Origin: Natronoarchaeum mannanilyticum
Lineage (GTDB): Archaea; Halobacteriota; Halobacteria; Halobacteriales; Natronoarchaeaceae
Direction of reading: 5' to 3'
Assembly (NCBI RefSeq): GCF_039522665.1
Contig: NZ_BAAADV010000007.1
Coordinates: 434,001-498,000 of the forward strand
DNA: 64,000 nt
Below, in pieces: positions 31,373-38,804 of this stretch. The position numbers and the translations under genes are program-made. Numbering within the stretch: position 1 is the stretch's first letter; each line of letters starts with the position of its first letter. Under the pieces are notes generated by a model. It saw only the letters and a program-made list of their open reading frames with translations. It made no database searches and was not told the origin of the DNA.

Positions 31373-31377
31373 TTTAA
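31373..31377 (+). promoter_or_regulatory. Likely TATA box of the thioredoxin reductase-like gene
   Basis: TTTAA in GGTTTAACC, 28-32 bp before the ATG at 31405. The location and the AT-rich core fit a leaderless haloarchaeal promoter. Confidence 0.5.
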
Positions 31378-31404
31378 CCGTCCTGATGTCCTAGCCGTGA
31401 GCGA

Positions 31405-32526
31405 ATGCACACCGACGAGACCTTCGATTACGACGTCGCCGTGGTCGGCGGCGGCCCTGCCGGACTGACGACCGCGCTGTACGCGACCCGACTCGGCCTC
31501 GACACGCTGGTCGTCAACCGGGGCGGCGGCCGAGCCGCGATGATGCAGGACACGCACAACGTCATCGGCGTCACGGAGGACGTCTCGGGCAACGAGTTCC
31601 TCCGGACGGCCATCGAACAGGTCAAAGAGTACGGCGCCGACTATCAGCAAGGCTTCGTCGAGGACGTCGAGCCGCTGTCGGGCGCCGAAGCCGAGGCTGT
31701 CGATTCCGACGCCGAAGATGGGGCTGACGCTCCTGATACCGAGAGCGGCTTCCGCCTCACGACGAGCGACGGCACGGTCGACGCGCTGAGCGTCGTGCTC
31801 GCGACCGGCTTCTCGGACGAGCGCCCGGACCCGCCGCTGCCCCGGACCGGGAAGGGGCTACACTACTGTCTCCACTGCGACGCGTACATGTTCGTCGACG
31901 AGCCGGTGTTCGTGATGGGCGCGGGCGACTCGGCGGCGAACGTCGCGATGATCATGCTGAACTACACCGACGACGTCGACCTGCTGACCCGCGGCGCGGA
32001 ACCGGAGTGGAGCGACGAGACCGCCGAGCAGCTCTCGAACCACCCGGTCGACGTGATCACCGAGGACGTGACGGGCGTGAACAACGACGAGAACGGCTGG
32101 CTGGAGTCGCTGGAGTTCGAGGACGGTGCGGTCCGCGAGTACCGCGGCGGCTTCCCGATGTACGGCTCGGACTACCACGCCGAGCTGGCCGACGCGCTCG
32201 GTCTGGAGCGCGAGGACGACGGCACCGTCGCGGTCGACGACCACGGGCGCACGTCGGTCGACGGCGTCTACGCGGTCGGCGACCTGACGCCGGGCCACAA
32301 CCAGATCCCGGTCGCGATGGGCGAGGGCGCGAAGGCCGGCATCGCGCTCCACATGGACCTGCGCGAGTTCCCGCGCGACGCCGACGAGATCGACGAGCGG
32401 GGGTCGGTCGGCGACAAGGAGGTCCCAGCCGTCTCTCCGGAGCTGCTCTCGACGGCGATCGCACACGACGGCCACGCCGGCGGCCCGCGGCGCGAAGCCG
32501 AAGTCGAAGCCCCCGGAGACGACTGA
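31405..32526 (+). CDS. Thioredoxin reductase-like FAD/NAD(P) oxidoreductase
   Basis: A 373-residue flavoprotein of the TrxB/AhpF class. The FAD motif VVGGGPAGLTTALYATRLG starts near residue 13. The redox-active pair is CLHC in HYCLHCDAYMF, near residue 154, in place of the usual CATC. The second nucleotide-binding GAGDSAANVAMIML follows at once, and the C-terminal FAD stretch VYAVGDLTPGHNQIPVAMGEG ends the core. An acidic insert (residues about 96-113) and an acidic tail are halophilic. A thioredoxin gene starts 64 bp downstream on the same strand, so the pair probably forms one disulfide-reducing unit. It could also reduce another small redox protein. Confidence 0.9.
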   Translation: MHTDETFDYDVAVVGGGPAGLTTALYATRLGLDTLVVNRGGGRAAMMQDTHNVIGVTEDVSGNEFLRTAIEQVKEYGADYQQGFVEDVEPLSGAEAEAVDSDAEDGADAPDTESGFRLTTSDGTVDALSVVLATGFSDERPDPPLPRTGKGLHYCLHCDAYMFVDEPVFVMGAGDSAANVAMIMLNYTDDVDLLTRGAEPEWSDETAEQLSNHPVDVITEDVTGVNNDENGWLESLEFEDGAVREYRGGFPMYGSDYHAELADALGLEREDDGTVAVDDHGRTSVDGVYAVGDLTPGHNQIPVAMGEGAKAGIALHMDLREFPRDADEIDERGSVGDKEVPAVSPELLSTAIAHDGHAGGPRREAEVEAPGDD

Positions 32527-32590
32527 CCCCGTTGCTGCGGAGAGGACGGTCGACGAAAGCCGAAAGCATCTCGATACCTGATTTACACCA

Positions 32591-32950
32591 ATGACGGACA
32601 CGCAACTCGATTCCGTTCCGGACTACGACGACGATCGCCCGGTCGAGCTCTCTAGCGGCGAGGAACTCGACGCGCTGGTCGCGGCGAACGACCTCGTCCT
32701 CGCGGACTTCTACACGAAAGGCTGCACGCTCTGCCAGTCGATCGAGCCGGTCGTCGGCAACGTCGCCCGCGCGACCGACGCCGTCGTCGCCACGCTGAAC
32801 CCCCGCGAGGACCTCGCGCTGGTCGAGGAGTACGACGTCCGCAGCGTCCCGACCCTGCTGCTGTTCTCGGGCGGCGAGCTCGTCGAGCGCGTGGCCGACG
32901 GGTTCGTCGGGGCCGAGCGCCTCGTCGAACTGGTCGAGCAGTACGAATAG
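32591..32950 (+). CDS. Thioredoxin-fold protein with CTLC active site
   Basis: A 119-residue thioredoxin. It has the strand-turn LADFYTKGCTLCQSI with active site CTLC instead of CGPC, the cis-Pro stretch VRSVPTLLLF, and a terminal helix. A change between the two Cys usually shifts the redox potential; the effect here is unknown. An acidic N-terminal extension of about 25 residues is halophilic. It lies 64 bp after the thioredoxin reductase-like gene, which is the likely electron donor. It is cytosolic, with no signal peptide. Confidence 0.9.
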   Translation: MTDTQLDSVPDYDDDRPVELSSGEELDALVAANDLVLADFYTKGCTLCQSIEPVVGNVARATDAVVATLNPREDLALVEEYDVRSVPTLLLFSGGELVERVADGFVGAERLVELVEQYE

Positions 32951-32984
32951 TCGTCCCCGCCGGTTCAGGCGTCGAGCCCGACGA

Positions 32985-33221
32985 TCAGGCGCGTTCGATC
33001 TCGACGCGCCAGAGGTCGTCGTCGACCTGCGTCGTCTCGTGGGCGTACCCCTTGCGTTCGAGCACCTCGTACAGCGGGACTGGCTCGAAGCTGTTGACCA
33101 GCGTCAGCGTCTCGCCGTCGGGGAGGTCCTCCAGGGCCGACATGATGTCGCCGAACGGTTCGCCGTCGATCTCCCTGACGTCGAGTTCCCGGCCACCGTC
33201 GCCGCTCGTATCGAGGCTCAT
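32985..33221 (-). CDS. DUF2249 protein (TusA-like fold)
   Basis: A 78-residue protein of the DUF2249 family, which has a TusA/SirA-like fold. The core is LDVREIDGEPFGDIMSALED followed by ETLTLVNSFEPVPLYEVLERKG and a final WRVEIERA strand. The TusA Cys is not present, so sulfur transfer by the TusA mechanism is not expected. In denitrifiers DUF2249 genes are often found with NO and nitrite reductase genes; here the heme-copper operon is about 1.5 kb away. The role is unknown. Confidence 0.82.
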   Translation of the reverse strand: MSLDTSGDGGRELDVREIDGEPFGDIMSALEDLPDGETLTLVNSFEPVPLYEVLERKGYAHETTQVDDDLWRVEIERA

Positions 33222-33359
33222 ACTCGATCGGACGGCTGGCGAGGGAAAAGGGGTTGTCCCGATTACGTTCGCCCCGCTCGGCGGGCGAGGAAGGCATCTC
33301 CGCCGCCAGCCGTCGAGCCAGCCCCTAACGGTTTGGTCGGCGGCGTCGAAGCCACGGAC

Positions 33360-34058
33360 ATGAGCACGACTGCCGTGATCGCCGGCGTCGGCCCCGGACT
33401 CGGGGCGTCGGTCGCCCGCAAGTTCGCGCGAGAGGGCTGCGACGTCGCGCTGCTCGCCCGCACCGAATCGCACCTGCAGGACCTCGCGAGGGACCTGGAC
33501 GAGACCGAGGGCGCCGGGCTGGCCGTCCCGACCGACGTGACCGACCGCGAGGAGGTCGCAGACGCGTTCGATCGGATTCGCGACGCGTTCGGCCCGGTCG
33601 ACGCGCTCGTCGTCAACGCCAGCGGCGGCGCCTGGAAGGGGCTCCGCGAGATCGACGTCGACGAGTTCGATCGGGCGATGGCGGTCGGCCCGCGCGGCGG
33701 CCTGCTCTGCTCGCAGGCGGCCGTCGACGATATGCTCGACGGCGACGGCGGAACGATCATCTTCACCGGCGCGACCTCCGCCGTCCGCGGGCGCGAGGGC
33801 GCCGTCGGCTTCTCGGCCGCGAAGTTCGCCGTCCGCGGGCTGGCCGAGTCGATGGCCCGCGAGCTGGGGCCCCAGGGGATCCACGTCGCCCACGTCGTGA
33901 TCGACGGCGGCATCGAGCCGCCGGAGAGTGAGGTCGACGACCCCGAGCAGTACCTCGATCCCGACGCGATCGCCGAGAGCTACTGGCACCTCGTCGAGCA
34001 GGACCGGAGCGCGTGGACGCTGGAACTCGACCTCCGCCCGCACGTCGAGGAGTTCTGA
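33360..34058 (+). CDS. Short-chain dehydrogenase family protein lacking the catalytic Tyr
   Basis: A 232-residue SDR-fold protein. The coenzyme motif GVGPGLGASVA at the N-terminus and the NASGG (NAG-like) motif are present, as is the catalytic-type Ser in FTGATSAV. In the YxxxK motif the Tyr is Phe151 (GFSAAKFA), with Lys155 kept. Without the Tyr the usual hydride-transfer chemistry is not expected, yet this variant occurs in a known divergent subgroup of the SDR family, so it may have a different activity or act as a binding protein. The start at 33360 has no clear Shine-Dalgarno. Confidence 0.85.
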   Translation: MSTTAVIAGVGPGLGASVARKFAREGCDVALLARTESHLQDLARDLDETEGAGLAVPTDVTDREEVADAFDRIRDAFGPVDALVVNASGGAWKGLREIDVDEFDRAMAVGPRGGLLCSQAAVDDMLDGDGGTIIFTGATSAVRGREGAVGFSAAKFAVRGLAESMARELGPQGIHVAHVVIDGGIEPPESEVDDPEQYLDPDAIAESYWHLVEQDRSAWTLELDLRPHVEEF

Positions 34059-34107
34059 CCTGCCGCTCCCCCCAAACGAACTTCCCCCGCGACGGCGTAC
34101 CGTCCGT

Positions 34108-34554
34108 GTGACCAGCCTGAAACTTCCGATCGGCGACCGGGGGATCGCAACGCAGGACGAGGCGGCCGACGCCGACGAGCAATCGTCCGGCGGCAGCCGC
34201 GTCCGCAAACTGCTCGCCGCGGCGGTCGCCGCCGGGGCGGCCTACCTGGCGGCCCGACGACTCCGGTCGTCCGGCGCCGACGCCGAAGCGCCCGAGAGAG
34301 GCTCGACGGCATCGACGGAGGCCGAGACGACCCACGACGAGGCGGGGGAACCGATCGAGGACGCCCCGGGCGAAGACCGCTCGCCGGAAGAGATCGCCGA
34401 GCGAGTCGGGGACGACGTCGACGCGGAACCCGCCGAACCGGGCGAGATGGCGATCGACGAGTCGGTCGTCGAGGACGCCGTCGACGAGGCCGAACTGTCG
34501 GCGGCTGACCAGGGGGACGCCGCTGCCGAAGACGACGAGGAAGAAGCTTCATAG
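34108..34554 (+). CDS. Small acidic protein with one membrane segment, hypothetical
   Basis: A 148-residue protein with a GTG start at 34108. After about 30 residues comes one hydrophobic helix of about 15 residues (KLLAAAVAAGAAYLAARRL), then a long acidic, Asp/Glu/Ala-rich tail with no fold signal (EDAPGEDRSPEEIAERVGDD). It is a typical haloarchaeal orphan, and no function can be given. The weak start signal and low complexity make this less certain than its neighbours. Confidence 0.55.
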   Translation: MTSLKLPIGDRGIATQDEAADADEQSSGGSRVRKLLAAAVAAGAAYLAARRLRSSGADAEAPERGSTASTEAETTHDEAGEPIEDAPGEDRSPEEIAERVGDDVDAEPAEPGEMAIDESVVEDAVDEAELSAADQGDAAAEDDEEEAS

Positions 34555-34656
34555 CGACGCCACCGCCCGAGGGTGAGCCCCGGGCAGTTCGGGCGCCCGG
34601 CGGCGGGTGATGCCGGAGCCGAGCCGCCCGACGGCCCGACGGTCATACGTCGGCCG

Positions 34657-34663
34657 TTTATTT
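34657..34663 (+). promoter_or_regulatory. Likely TATA box of the heme-copper oxidase operon
   Basis: TTTATTT within CCGTTTATTTCTACG, 56-62 bp before the first ATG of the operon at 34719. It is the only AT-rich element between the preceding gene and the operon. Confidence 0.45.
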
Positions 34664-34718
34664 CTACGCGAACGGATTCGGGATCAGATACACCGGGGAT
34701 ATGTGACGACTGTCGGGT

Positions 34719-34874
34719 ATGGCAACGGACGCGACGGAACGGTCCGAGGACGTACCGTGGCCCCAGCAGATACTCGACAGCATCTGGTTGCTGGCCCTCG
34801 CGGCCATCCTCTACTGGGTGCTCGCGTACGTGGTGTGGGGCATCGTCGACATCCTCGCGGTTCCCATGGGGTGA
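34719..34874 (+). CDS. Small single-helix subunit of the heme-copper oxidase operon
   Basis: This 51-residue protein has an acidic start (MATDATERSEDVPWP), one membrane helix (residues about 20-45, IWLLALAAILYWVLAYVVW) and the end VDILAVPMG. It lies six bases before the CuA subunit gene. It resembles the small CbaD-type subunits found before the subunit II gene of B-type oxidases in haloarchaea, so it is probably part of the membrane complex. It is easily missed in annotation because of its length, but the position and helix make it real. Confidence 0.75.
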   Translation: MATDATERSEDVPWPQQILDSIWLLALAAILYWVLAYVVWGIVDILAVPMG

Positions 34875-34880
34875 TCGCGG

Positions 34881-35855
34881 ATGGAATCACCGATCGACAA
34901 ACCCGAGGGTGACTGGTGGTCCGAGAAGATCAACCGCCGCGAGACGATCTGGCTCGGCCTGAGCGGCGGTTGGGCGCTCACGCTGTTCGGCTGGATGCTC
35001 GGCTGGTCGCAGTTCGGCGACCAGAACCAGGTCGGCGAGACGTACAAGCTCACGACCGAGCGGTTCCTCGAAAAGGTCCGGTCGTACAAGCAAGCCGCCG
35101 GGAGCCTGACCGTCGACGGCGAGGAGATGCTCGTCCCTCACGACAACGACGTGTACGTCGGCGCGCTCCAGTGGGACTGGGACGGCCTGCCGGTCGTGCT
35201 CCGGCCGGGCGAGACCTACCGGTTCCACCTCGGATCGTACGACGTCCAGCACGGCTTCTCGGTGCGCAACGAGGACAACCTGAGCCAGCAGATCTCGCTG
35301 CAGATCCTGCCGGGCTACGAGTGGGTCCTGGAGATGTCGTTCGACGACCCGGGCACCTACCAGGTCGTCTGCAACGAGTTCTGCGGCACGAGCCACCGGT
35401 CGATGCACGGCAAGTTCGTCGTCCGGGACCACGAGCCCGTCGAGACCGGCGCCGACGAGGGTAGCGGGTCGGGCGGCGACGAGTACGGCGGCTGGTTCAC
35501 GGGCGACGCGTCGGGCGGCCCGACGCCGAACTTCGACGGCGAGACGGCCGATCGGACCGGCCAGGAGGAAGTCACCGTCACGGTCGGCGGCGCCGAGGAC
35601 GCCAGCAGCTCGAACGTGTACGGTCCGCCGGCGGTTCGGGTCTCTCCAGGGACGACGGTCACCTTCGAGTGGGCGTCGGTCGGCCACAACGTCGCCGTCG
35701 AATCACAGCCCGACGGCGCGTCGTGGCAGGGGCACGAATCGCTCGAAGATAGCGGGTTCACGACACAGCACACGTTCGAGACGGAAGGCGTCTACAAGTA
35801 CTACTGCGACCCGCACCTCCGGGTCGGCATGAAAGGCGTGGTGGAGGTGGCGTAG
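34881..35855 (+). CDS. Heme-copper oxidase subunit II (CuA) fused to a halocyanin domain
   Basis: A 324-residue fusion. One membrane helix (about 22-47) anchors it. The CuA domain shows all ligands: His124 in VQHGFSV, then Cys164, Cys168, His172 and Met175 in CNEFCGTSHRSMHG. A Gly/Asp-rich linker (about 195-225) joins a type 1 copper domain of the halocyanin family with His269 (GHNV), Cys309, His312 and Met317 (YCDPHLRVGMKG). An electron donor is thus tethered to its acceptor, so electrons can pass halocyanin to CuA to subunit I. It lies directly upstream of subunit I with no gap. The ligand set is complete, so both sites should bind copper. Confidence 0.95.
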   Translation: MESPIDKPEGDWWSEKINRRETIWLGLSGGWALTLFGWMLGWSQFGDQNQVGETYKLTTERFLEKVRSYKQAAGSLTVDGEEMLVPHDNDVYVGALQWDWDGLPVVLRPGETYRFHLGSYDVQHGFSVRNEDNLSQQISLQILPGYEWVLEMSFDDPGTYQVVCNEFCGTSHRSMHGKFVVRDHEPVETGADEGSGSGGDEYGGWFTGDASGGPTPNFDGETADRTGQEEVTVTVGGAEDASSSNVYGPPAVRVSPGTTVTFEWASVGHNVAVESQPDGASWQGHESLEDSGFTTQHTFETEGVYKYYCDPHLRVGMKGVVEVA

Positions 35856-37568
35856 ATGTTCGGCTTCAGTACGCACGAGTACGACGACGAGGGGTTCCGC
35901 ACCTGCAACGTCACCGGCCTCACCATCCACCGCTCGGCGGAGGACATGGTGAAGCTGTACGGGCTCACCGCGATCGTCGCGCTGGCGATCGGCGGCGTCT
36001 TCGCCTTCTTCGTCGCGATGACCCGCTGGGAGCTGGTCTCGCTGCTCTCGCCCGCTGACTTCTACACGTACCTGAGCATGCACGCGTGGAACCTGCTGAT
36101 CTTCTGGATGATCTTCATGGAGATCGCCATCCTCTACGTCGGGGGCGCGTTCGTGCTCGGCAGGCGCCTCTCCCTGCCCCGGCTGGCGAAGGTCGGCTGG
36201 GTCGTCATGGCGACCGGCGCGGTCGTCGTCAACGCCGCGATCTGGACGACCGAAGCGCCGAACCAGGCGCCGCTGCTCACGTCGTACGTCCCGCTGCCCT
36301 CGAACTGGCAGTTCTACGCGGGCGCGATCGTATTCATCCTCGGCGCGGTCGTCGCCGCGCTGCCCTTTTTCGCGACGATCTGGCACGAGCGCCGCGAGAA
36401 CCCGAACGAGACGCTCCCGCTGGTGACGTTCGGCGCCTTCATCACCGGCATCGTCGCGCTGGAGTCGCTGGTCGGCGGGCTGATCACCTACGTCCCGACG
36501 CTGCTGTGGCGCGTCGGCGAGTTCTCGACGATGGATCCCGCCTTCTACCGCCAGATGTACTGGATCATCGGCCACGGTAGCCAGCAGATCAACCTGCTGG
36601 CGATGATCACCGTCTGGTACTTCCTGACACACGTGCTCGGCGGCGCGGAGGTCGCCAGCCAGAAGGTCTCGCGGACGGCGTTCGTGCTGTACCTGTTCTT
36701 CATCAACCTCGGGGCGGCCCACCACCTGATGTCGGACCCGGTCGTCTCGACGGGCTGGCGGATGTGGAACACCTCCTACGCCGCCTACGGCGCGGTGCTG
36801 GCGAGCATGATCCACGCGTTCGCGATCCCCGCCGGACTCGAAGCCGGGCGCCGCGCGAAAGGCAAGGGCGGCGGCCTGTTCGGCTGGCTCTGGTCGAGCC
36901 CGTGGGACGATCCGGGCTTCTCGGCGACGATCATGAGCATCATCCTCTTCGGCTTCCTCGGCGGGATCACCGGCGTCATGATGGGACAGATGCAGCTCAA
37001 CATGACCTGGCACAACACGCTCGCGACGGTCGGCCACTTCCACGCGACGGTCGTCACCGGGACGACGCTTGCGTTCATGGGGCTGGCCTACTACGTGCTC
37101 CGGCTGGTGTTCGGCCGCGACTGGGCGATGAAGCCGTTCGCGAAGATCCAGCCGTACCTCTACGCCGGCGCGATGTCGCTGCTCGTGTTGATGATGATGT
37201 ACGTCGGGATCCTCTTCGGCGTCCCACGGCGCCACCCCTCGGTGATGGACATCCCCGGCACGGAGTTCAGCTTCGCGCCCGCGAAGCCGTTCTTCGTCGT
37301 GTTCGGCGTCGCGGCGCTGCTGGCGATCCTCGGCGGCGCGCTGTTCGTCCTGATCGCCGTCGCCTCGCTCCTGACCGGCGATCGGTTCGACGCCGACTCG
37401 GTCGGCGACGTGACGCGCGCGGCCGCCGACGGCGGCGACGCGAAGCCGATCCACGAGTACAGCATGCGCGGCACCTTCACGCTGTGTCTCGTCTTCCTCG
37501 CGACGTTCGTCGTGCTGTGGGGGCTGAACTGGTACCTGCTCTCGACGGTCTGGCAGATCGGCCCCTGA
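35856..37568 (+). CDS. Heme-copper oxidase subunit I with Gln in place of the cross-linked Tyr; possible NO reductase
   Basis: A 570-residue B-type-like subunit I with about 13 helices. Heme and copper ligands are all seen: His76 in MHAWNLL (heme b), His240 in GHGSQQ, the pair His289-His290 in AAHHL (CuB), and His394 and His396 in GHFHATV. In oxygen reductases the first CuB motif is GHPxVY, with Tyr four residues after the His, cross-linked to it. Here that residue is Gln244, and the Pro is Gly241. Oxygen reductases need this Tyr; NO reductases of the family lack it. It may therefore reduce NO, or be an unusual oxidase. It starts directly at the end of the subunit II gene and is the core of this operon. 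Confidence 0.9.
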   Translation: MFGFSTHEYDDEGFRTCNVTGLTIHRSAEDMVKLYGLTAIVALAIGGVFAFFVAMTRWELVSLLSPADFYTYLSMHAWNLLIFWMIFMEIAILYVGGAFVLGRRLSLPRLAKVGWVVMATGAVVVNAAIWTTEAPNQAPLLTSYVPLPSNWQFYAGAIVFILGAVVAALPFFATIWHERRENPNETLPLVTFGAFITGIVALESLVGGLITYVPTLLWRVGEFSTMDPAFYRQMYWIIGHGSQQINLLAMITVWYFLTHVLGGAEVASQKVSRTAFVLYLFFINLGAAHHLMSDPVVSTGWRMWNTSYAAYGAVLASMIHAFAIPAGLEAGRRAKGKGGGLFGWLWSSPWDDPGFSATIMSIILFGFLGGITGVMMGQMQLNMTWHNTLATVGHFHATVVTGTTLAFMGLAYYVLRLVFGRDWAMKPFAKIQPYLYAGAMSLLVLMMMYVGILFGVPRRHPSVMDIPGTEFSFAPAKPFFVVFGVAALLAILGGALFVLIAVASLLTGDRFDADSVGDVTRAAADGGDAKPIHEYSMRGTFTLCLVFLATFVVLWGLNWYLLSTVWQIGP

Positions 37569-37601
37569 CGCTGGCCTGCCGCCAGGACGGTCGACCTGAG
37601 C

Positions 37602-37700
37602 ATCACGTCGCGGCGTCGTGACGCCGACCGTGCCGCGGCATCGTGACGCCGACCGTGCCGCGGCATCGTGACGCCGACCGTGCCGCGGCGCCGTGACGCC
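37602..37700. repeat. 25-bp tandem repeat with a palindromic core
   Basis: Units begin at 37617, 37642 and 37667, with a partial unit at 37692 and a degenerate one before the first. Each of the three has CGTGACGCCGACCG followed by TGCCGCGGC; in the first two the palindrome TGCCGCGGCA is perfect, and in the third the last base differs. It lies in the 181-bp gap after the heme-copper subunit I gene and before the membrane gene at 37750. It may be a terminator, a protein-binding array or a slippage product. Confidence 0.8.
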
Positions 37701-37749
37701 AACACATTCGGGACAACGACCACCCACGGGGCCCGCAAACCCAGAAACG

Positions 37750-38493
37750 ATGACCGACGAGTCGACCGACGCCGAGTCCGCACGATCCGACGCATCGGCG
37801 TCCCCGATACGCGCCGTCACGGGTCTGGTCGGGAGCGCCTGGAGCGCGCTCAAGACGGTGTACTACGCTAACTCGCTGAGCTGGCGATTCCTCAAGAGCG
37901 GGACGCTGCTCCTGTTCGGCTTTTTCCTGTGGGCCGGCGCGAACGTGCTGTACTCGTACAACCCCGACCTCGCGGTGCTCCGCTATCCGATGGCCTACGG
38001 GTTCGTGCTGATCCTGTACGGCCCGTTCCACCACCTGGTGGTGCTCCCGCTGGCGTTCCGCTGGCGACGGGACTCGGGAACCAGGCGAACCGTCGGCCGA
38101 AAGCTGCCGAACGCGATGCTGGCGGTCTTTCTGGCGGTCGTCCTCGTGCTCGGGACCGCCCCCGTCGGCGCGATGGTGGTCGATTTCCAGAGCACGCTCG
38201 GATCGGACGGGTCGGACGTCAGTCCCGACCTGATCTGCGAGGGCGCTGAGACGGAGAACGGAACCGAGATCAGCTGCGAGCTGTCGGAGTCCGAGGGCGT
38301 CGATCGCGTCGTCGTGACGAGCGGCGACACCAAGCTGGTCGACGACGCCGACCCGCCCTACGAGTTCACGATACGCGAGCGTGAGCTCGAATCCGTGACC
38401 GGGGAGAAGCAGTTCACCGTCGAGCTGGAGGACGAAGACGGAACGATGATCCGCCGGTACTCGCGGCGCCTGTCGATGATCGAGGGCGCGTGA
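37750..38493 (+). CDS. Membrane protein with external beta domain, hypothetical
   Basis: A 247-residue protein with three hydrophobic segments (residues about 52-72, 78-100 and 118-138), followed by an external domain of about 100 residues rich in Asp/Glu/Ser/Thr. The external part has an IG-like look (VVVTSGDTKLVDDADPPYEF and KQFTVELEDEDG) and contains two Cys (ICEG, SCEL) that could form a disulfide. It follows the heme-copper operon after 181 bp in the same direction, so it could be an accessory protein of that enzyme, but no motif supports it. ATG 37750 is chosen over an upstream in-frame ATG because the acidic part starts there. Confidence 0.75.
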   Translation: MTDESTDAESARSDASASPIRAVTGLVGSAWSALKTVYYANSLSWRFLKSGTLLLFGFFLWAGANVLYSYNPDLAVLRYPMAYGFVLILYGPFHHLVVLPLAFRWRRDSGTRRTVGRKLPNAMLAVFLAVVLVLGTAPVGAMVVDFQSTLGSDGSDVSPDLICEGAETENGTEISCELSESEGVDRVVVTSGDTKLVDDADPPYEFTIRERELESVTGEKQFTVELEDEDGTMIRRYSRRLSMIEGA

Positions 38494-38508
38494 GCCGAGG
38501 GGAGCACC

Positions 38509-38655
38509 CTACAGCTCGTACCGAACGACGCCGTCGCTGCCGCACTCCGGACAGGTCTCAGACCCGGTCCCGAGGCTGGTTCCGCAGTCCCGGCACTCGA
38601 AGAGCACGTCGCCTGGGTCGGGCCCGTCGATCAAGTGCTTGATCGCGCGGATCAT
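38509..38655 (-). CDS. Small zinc-ribbon protein
   Basis: This 48-residue protein has a helical start (MIRAIKHLIDGPDPG) and one zinc ribbon with CRDC and CPEC pairs. I start at ATG 38655 because it overlaps the stop of the upstream zinc-ribbon gene by four bases (ATGA), a clear coupling; an upstream ATG at 38691 would overlap by 40 bp. Such mini-ribbons are abundant in haloarchaea and probably act as binding partners of other proteins or nucleic acids. No function is known. Confidence 0.7.
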   Translation of the reverse strand: MIRAIKHLIDGPDPGDVLFECRDCGTSLGTGSETCPECGSDGVVRYEL

Positions 38656-38804
38656 CGCTTCGGGTCCACCACCTTCGAGCAGTCGGGACACTCCGCCCAG
38701 ACGCCCCCGCCGTCCTCGGCCTCGTACTCGATCAGGAGCTGTCCGGACGGAACTGCGGCGCCGCAGTTCGGGCAGTCGCCCAGATCGGCGTGCTGTGCGG
38801 TCAT
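38652..38804 (-). CDS. Small zinc-ribbon protein (upstream partner)
   Basis: This 50-residue protein has two Cys pairs, CPNC near residue 11 and CPDC near residue 42, around a beta core (LLIEYEAEDGGGVWAECPDC). It starts at ATG 38804 and ends inside the start of the second ribbon gene with an ATGA overlap. Two small zinc proteins made in equal amounts may form one complex. No known function. Its frame is masked by a much longer antisense-like open frame that I regard as non-coding. Confidence 0.72.
   Translation of the reverse strand: MTAQHADLGDCPNCGAAVPSGQLLIEYEAEDGGGVWAECPDCSKVVDPKR

Noticed and set aside
37602-37700. CRISPR array
   Set aside because: Units are directly abutting 25-bp copies without unique spacers; no cas genes are in the window.
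35703-37853. 716-codon open frame on the minus strand over the heme-copper subunit I gene
   Set aside because: Antisense shadow typical of GC-rich DNA. The plus strand encodes a complete protein with all heme and copper ligands.
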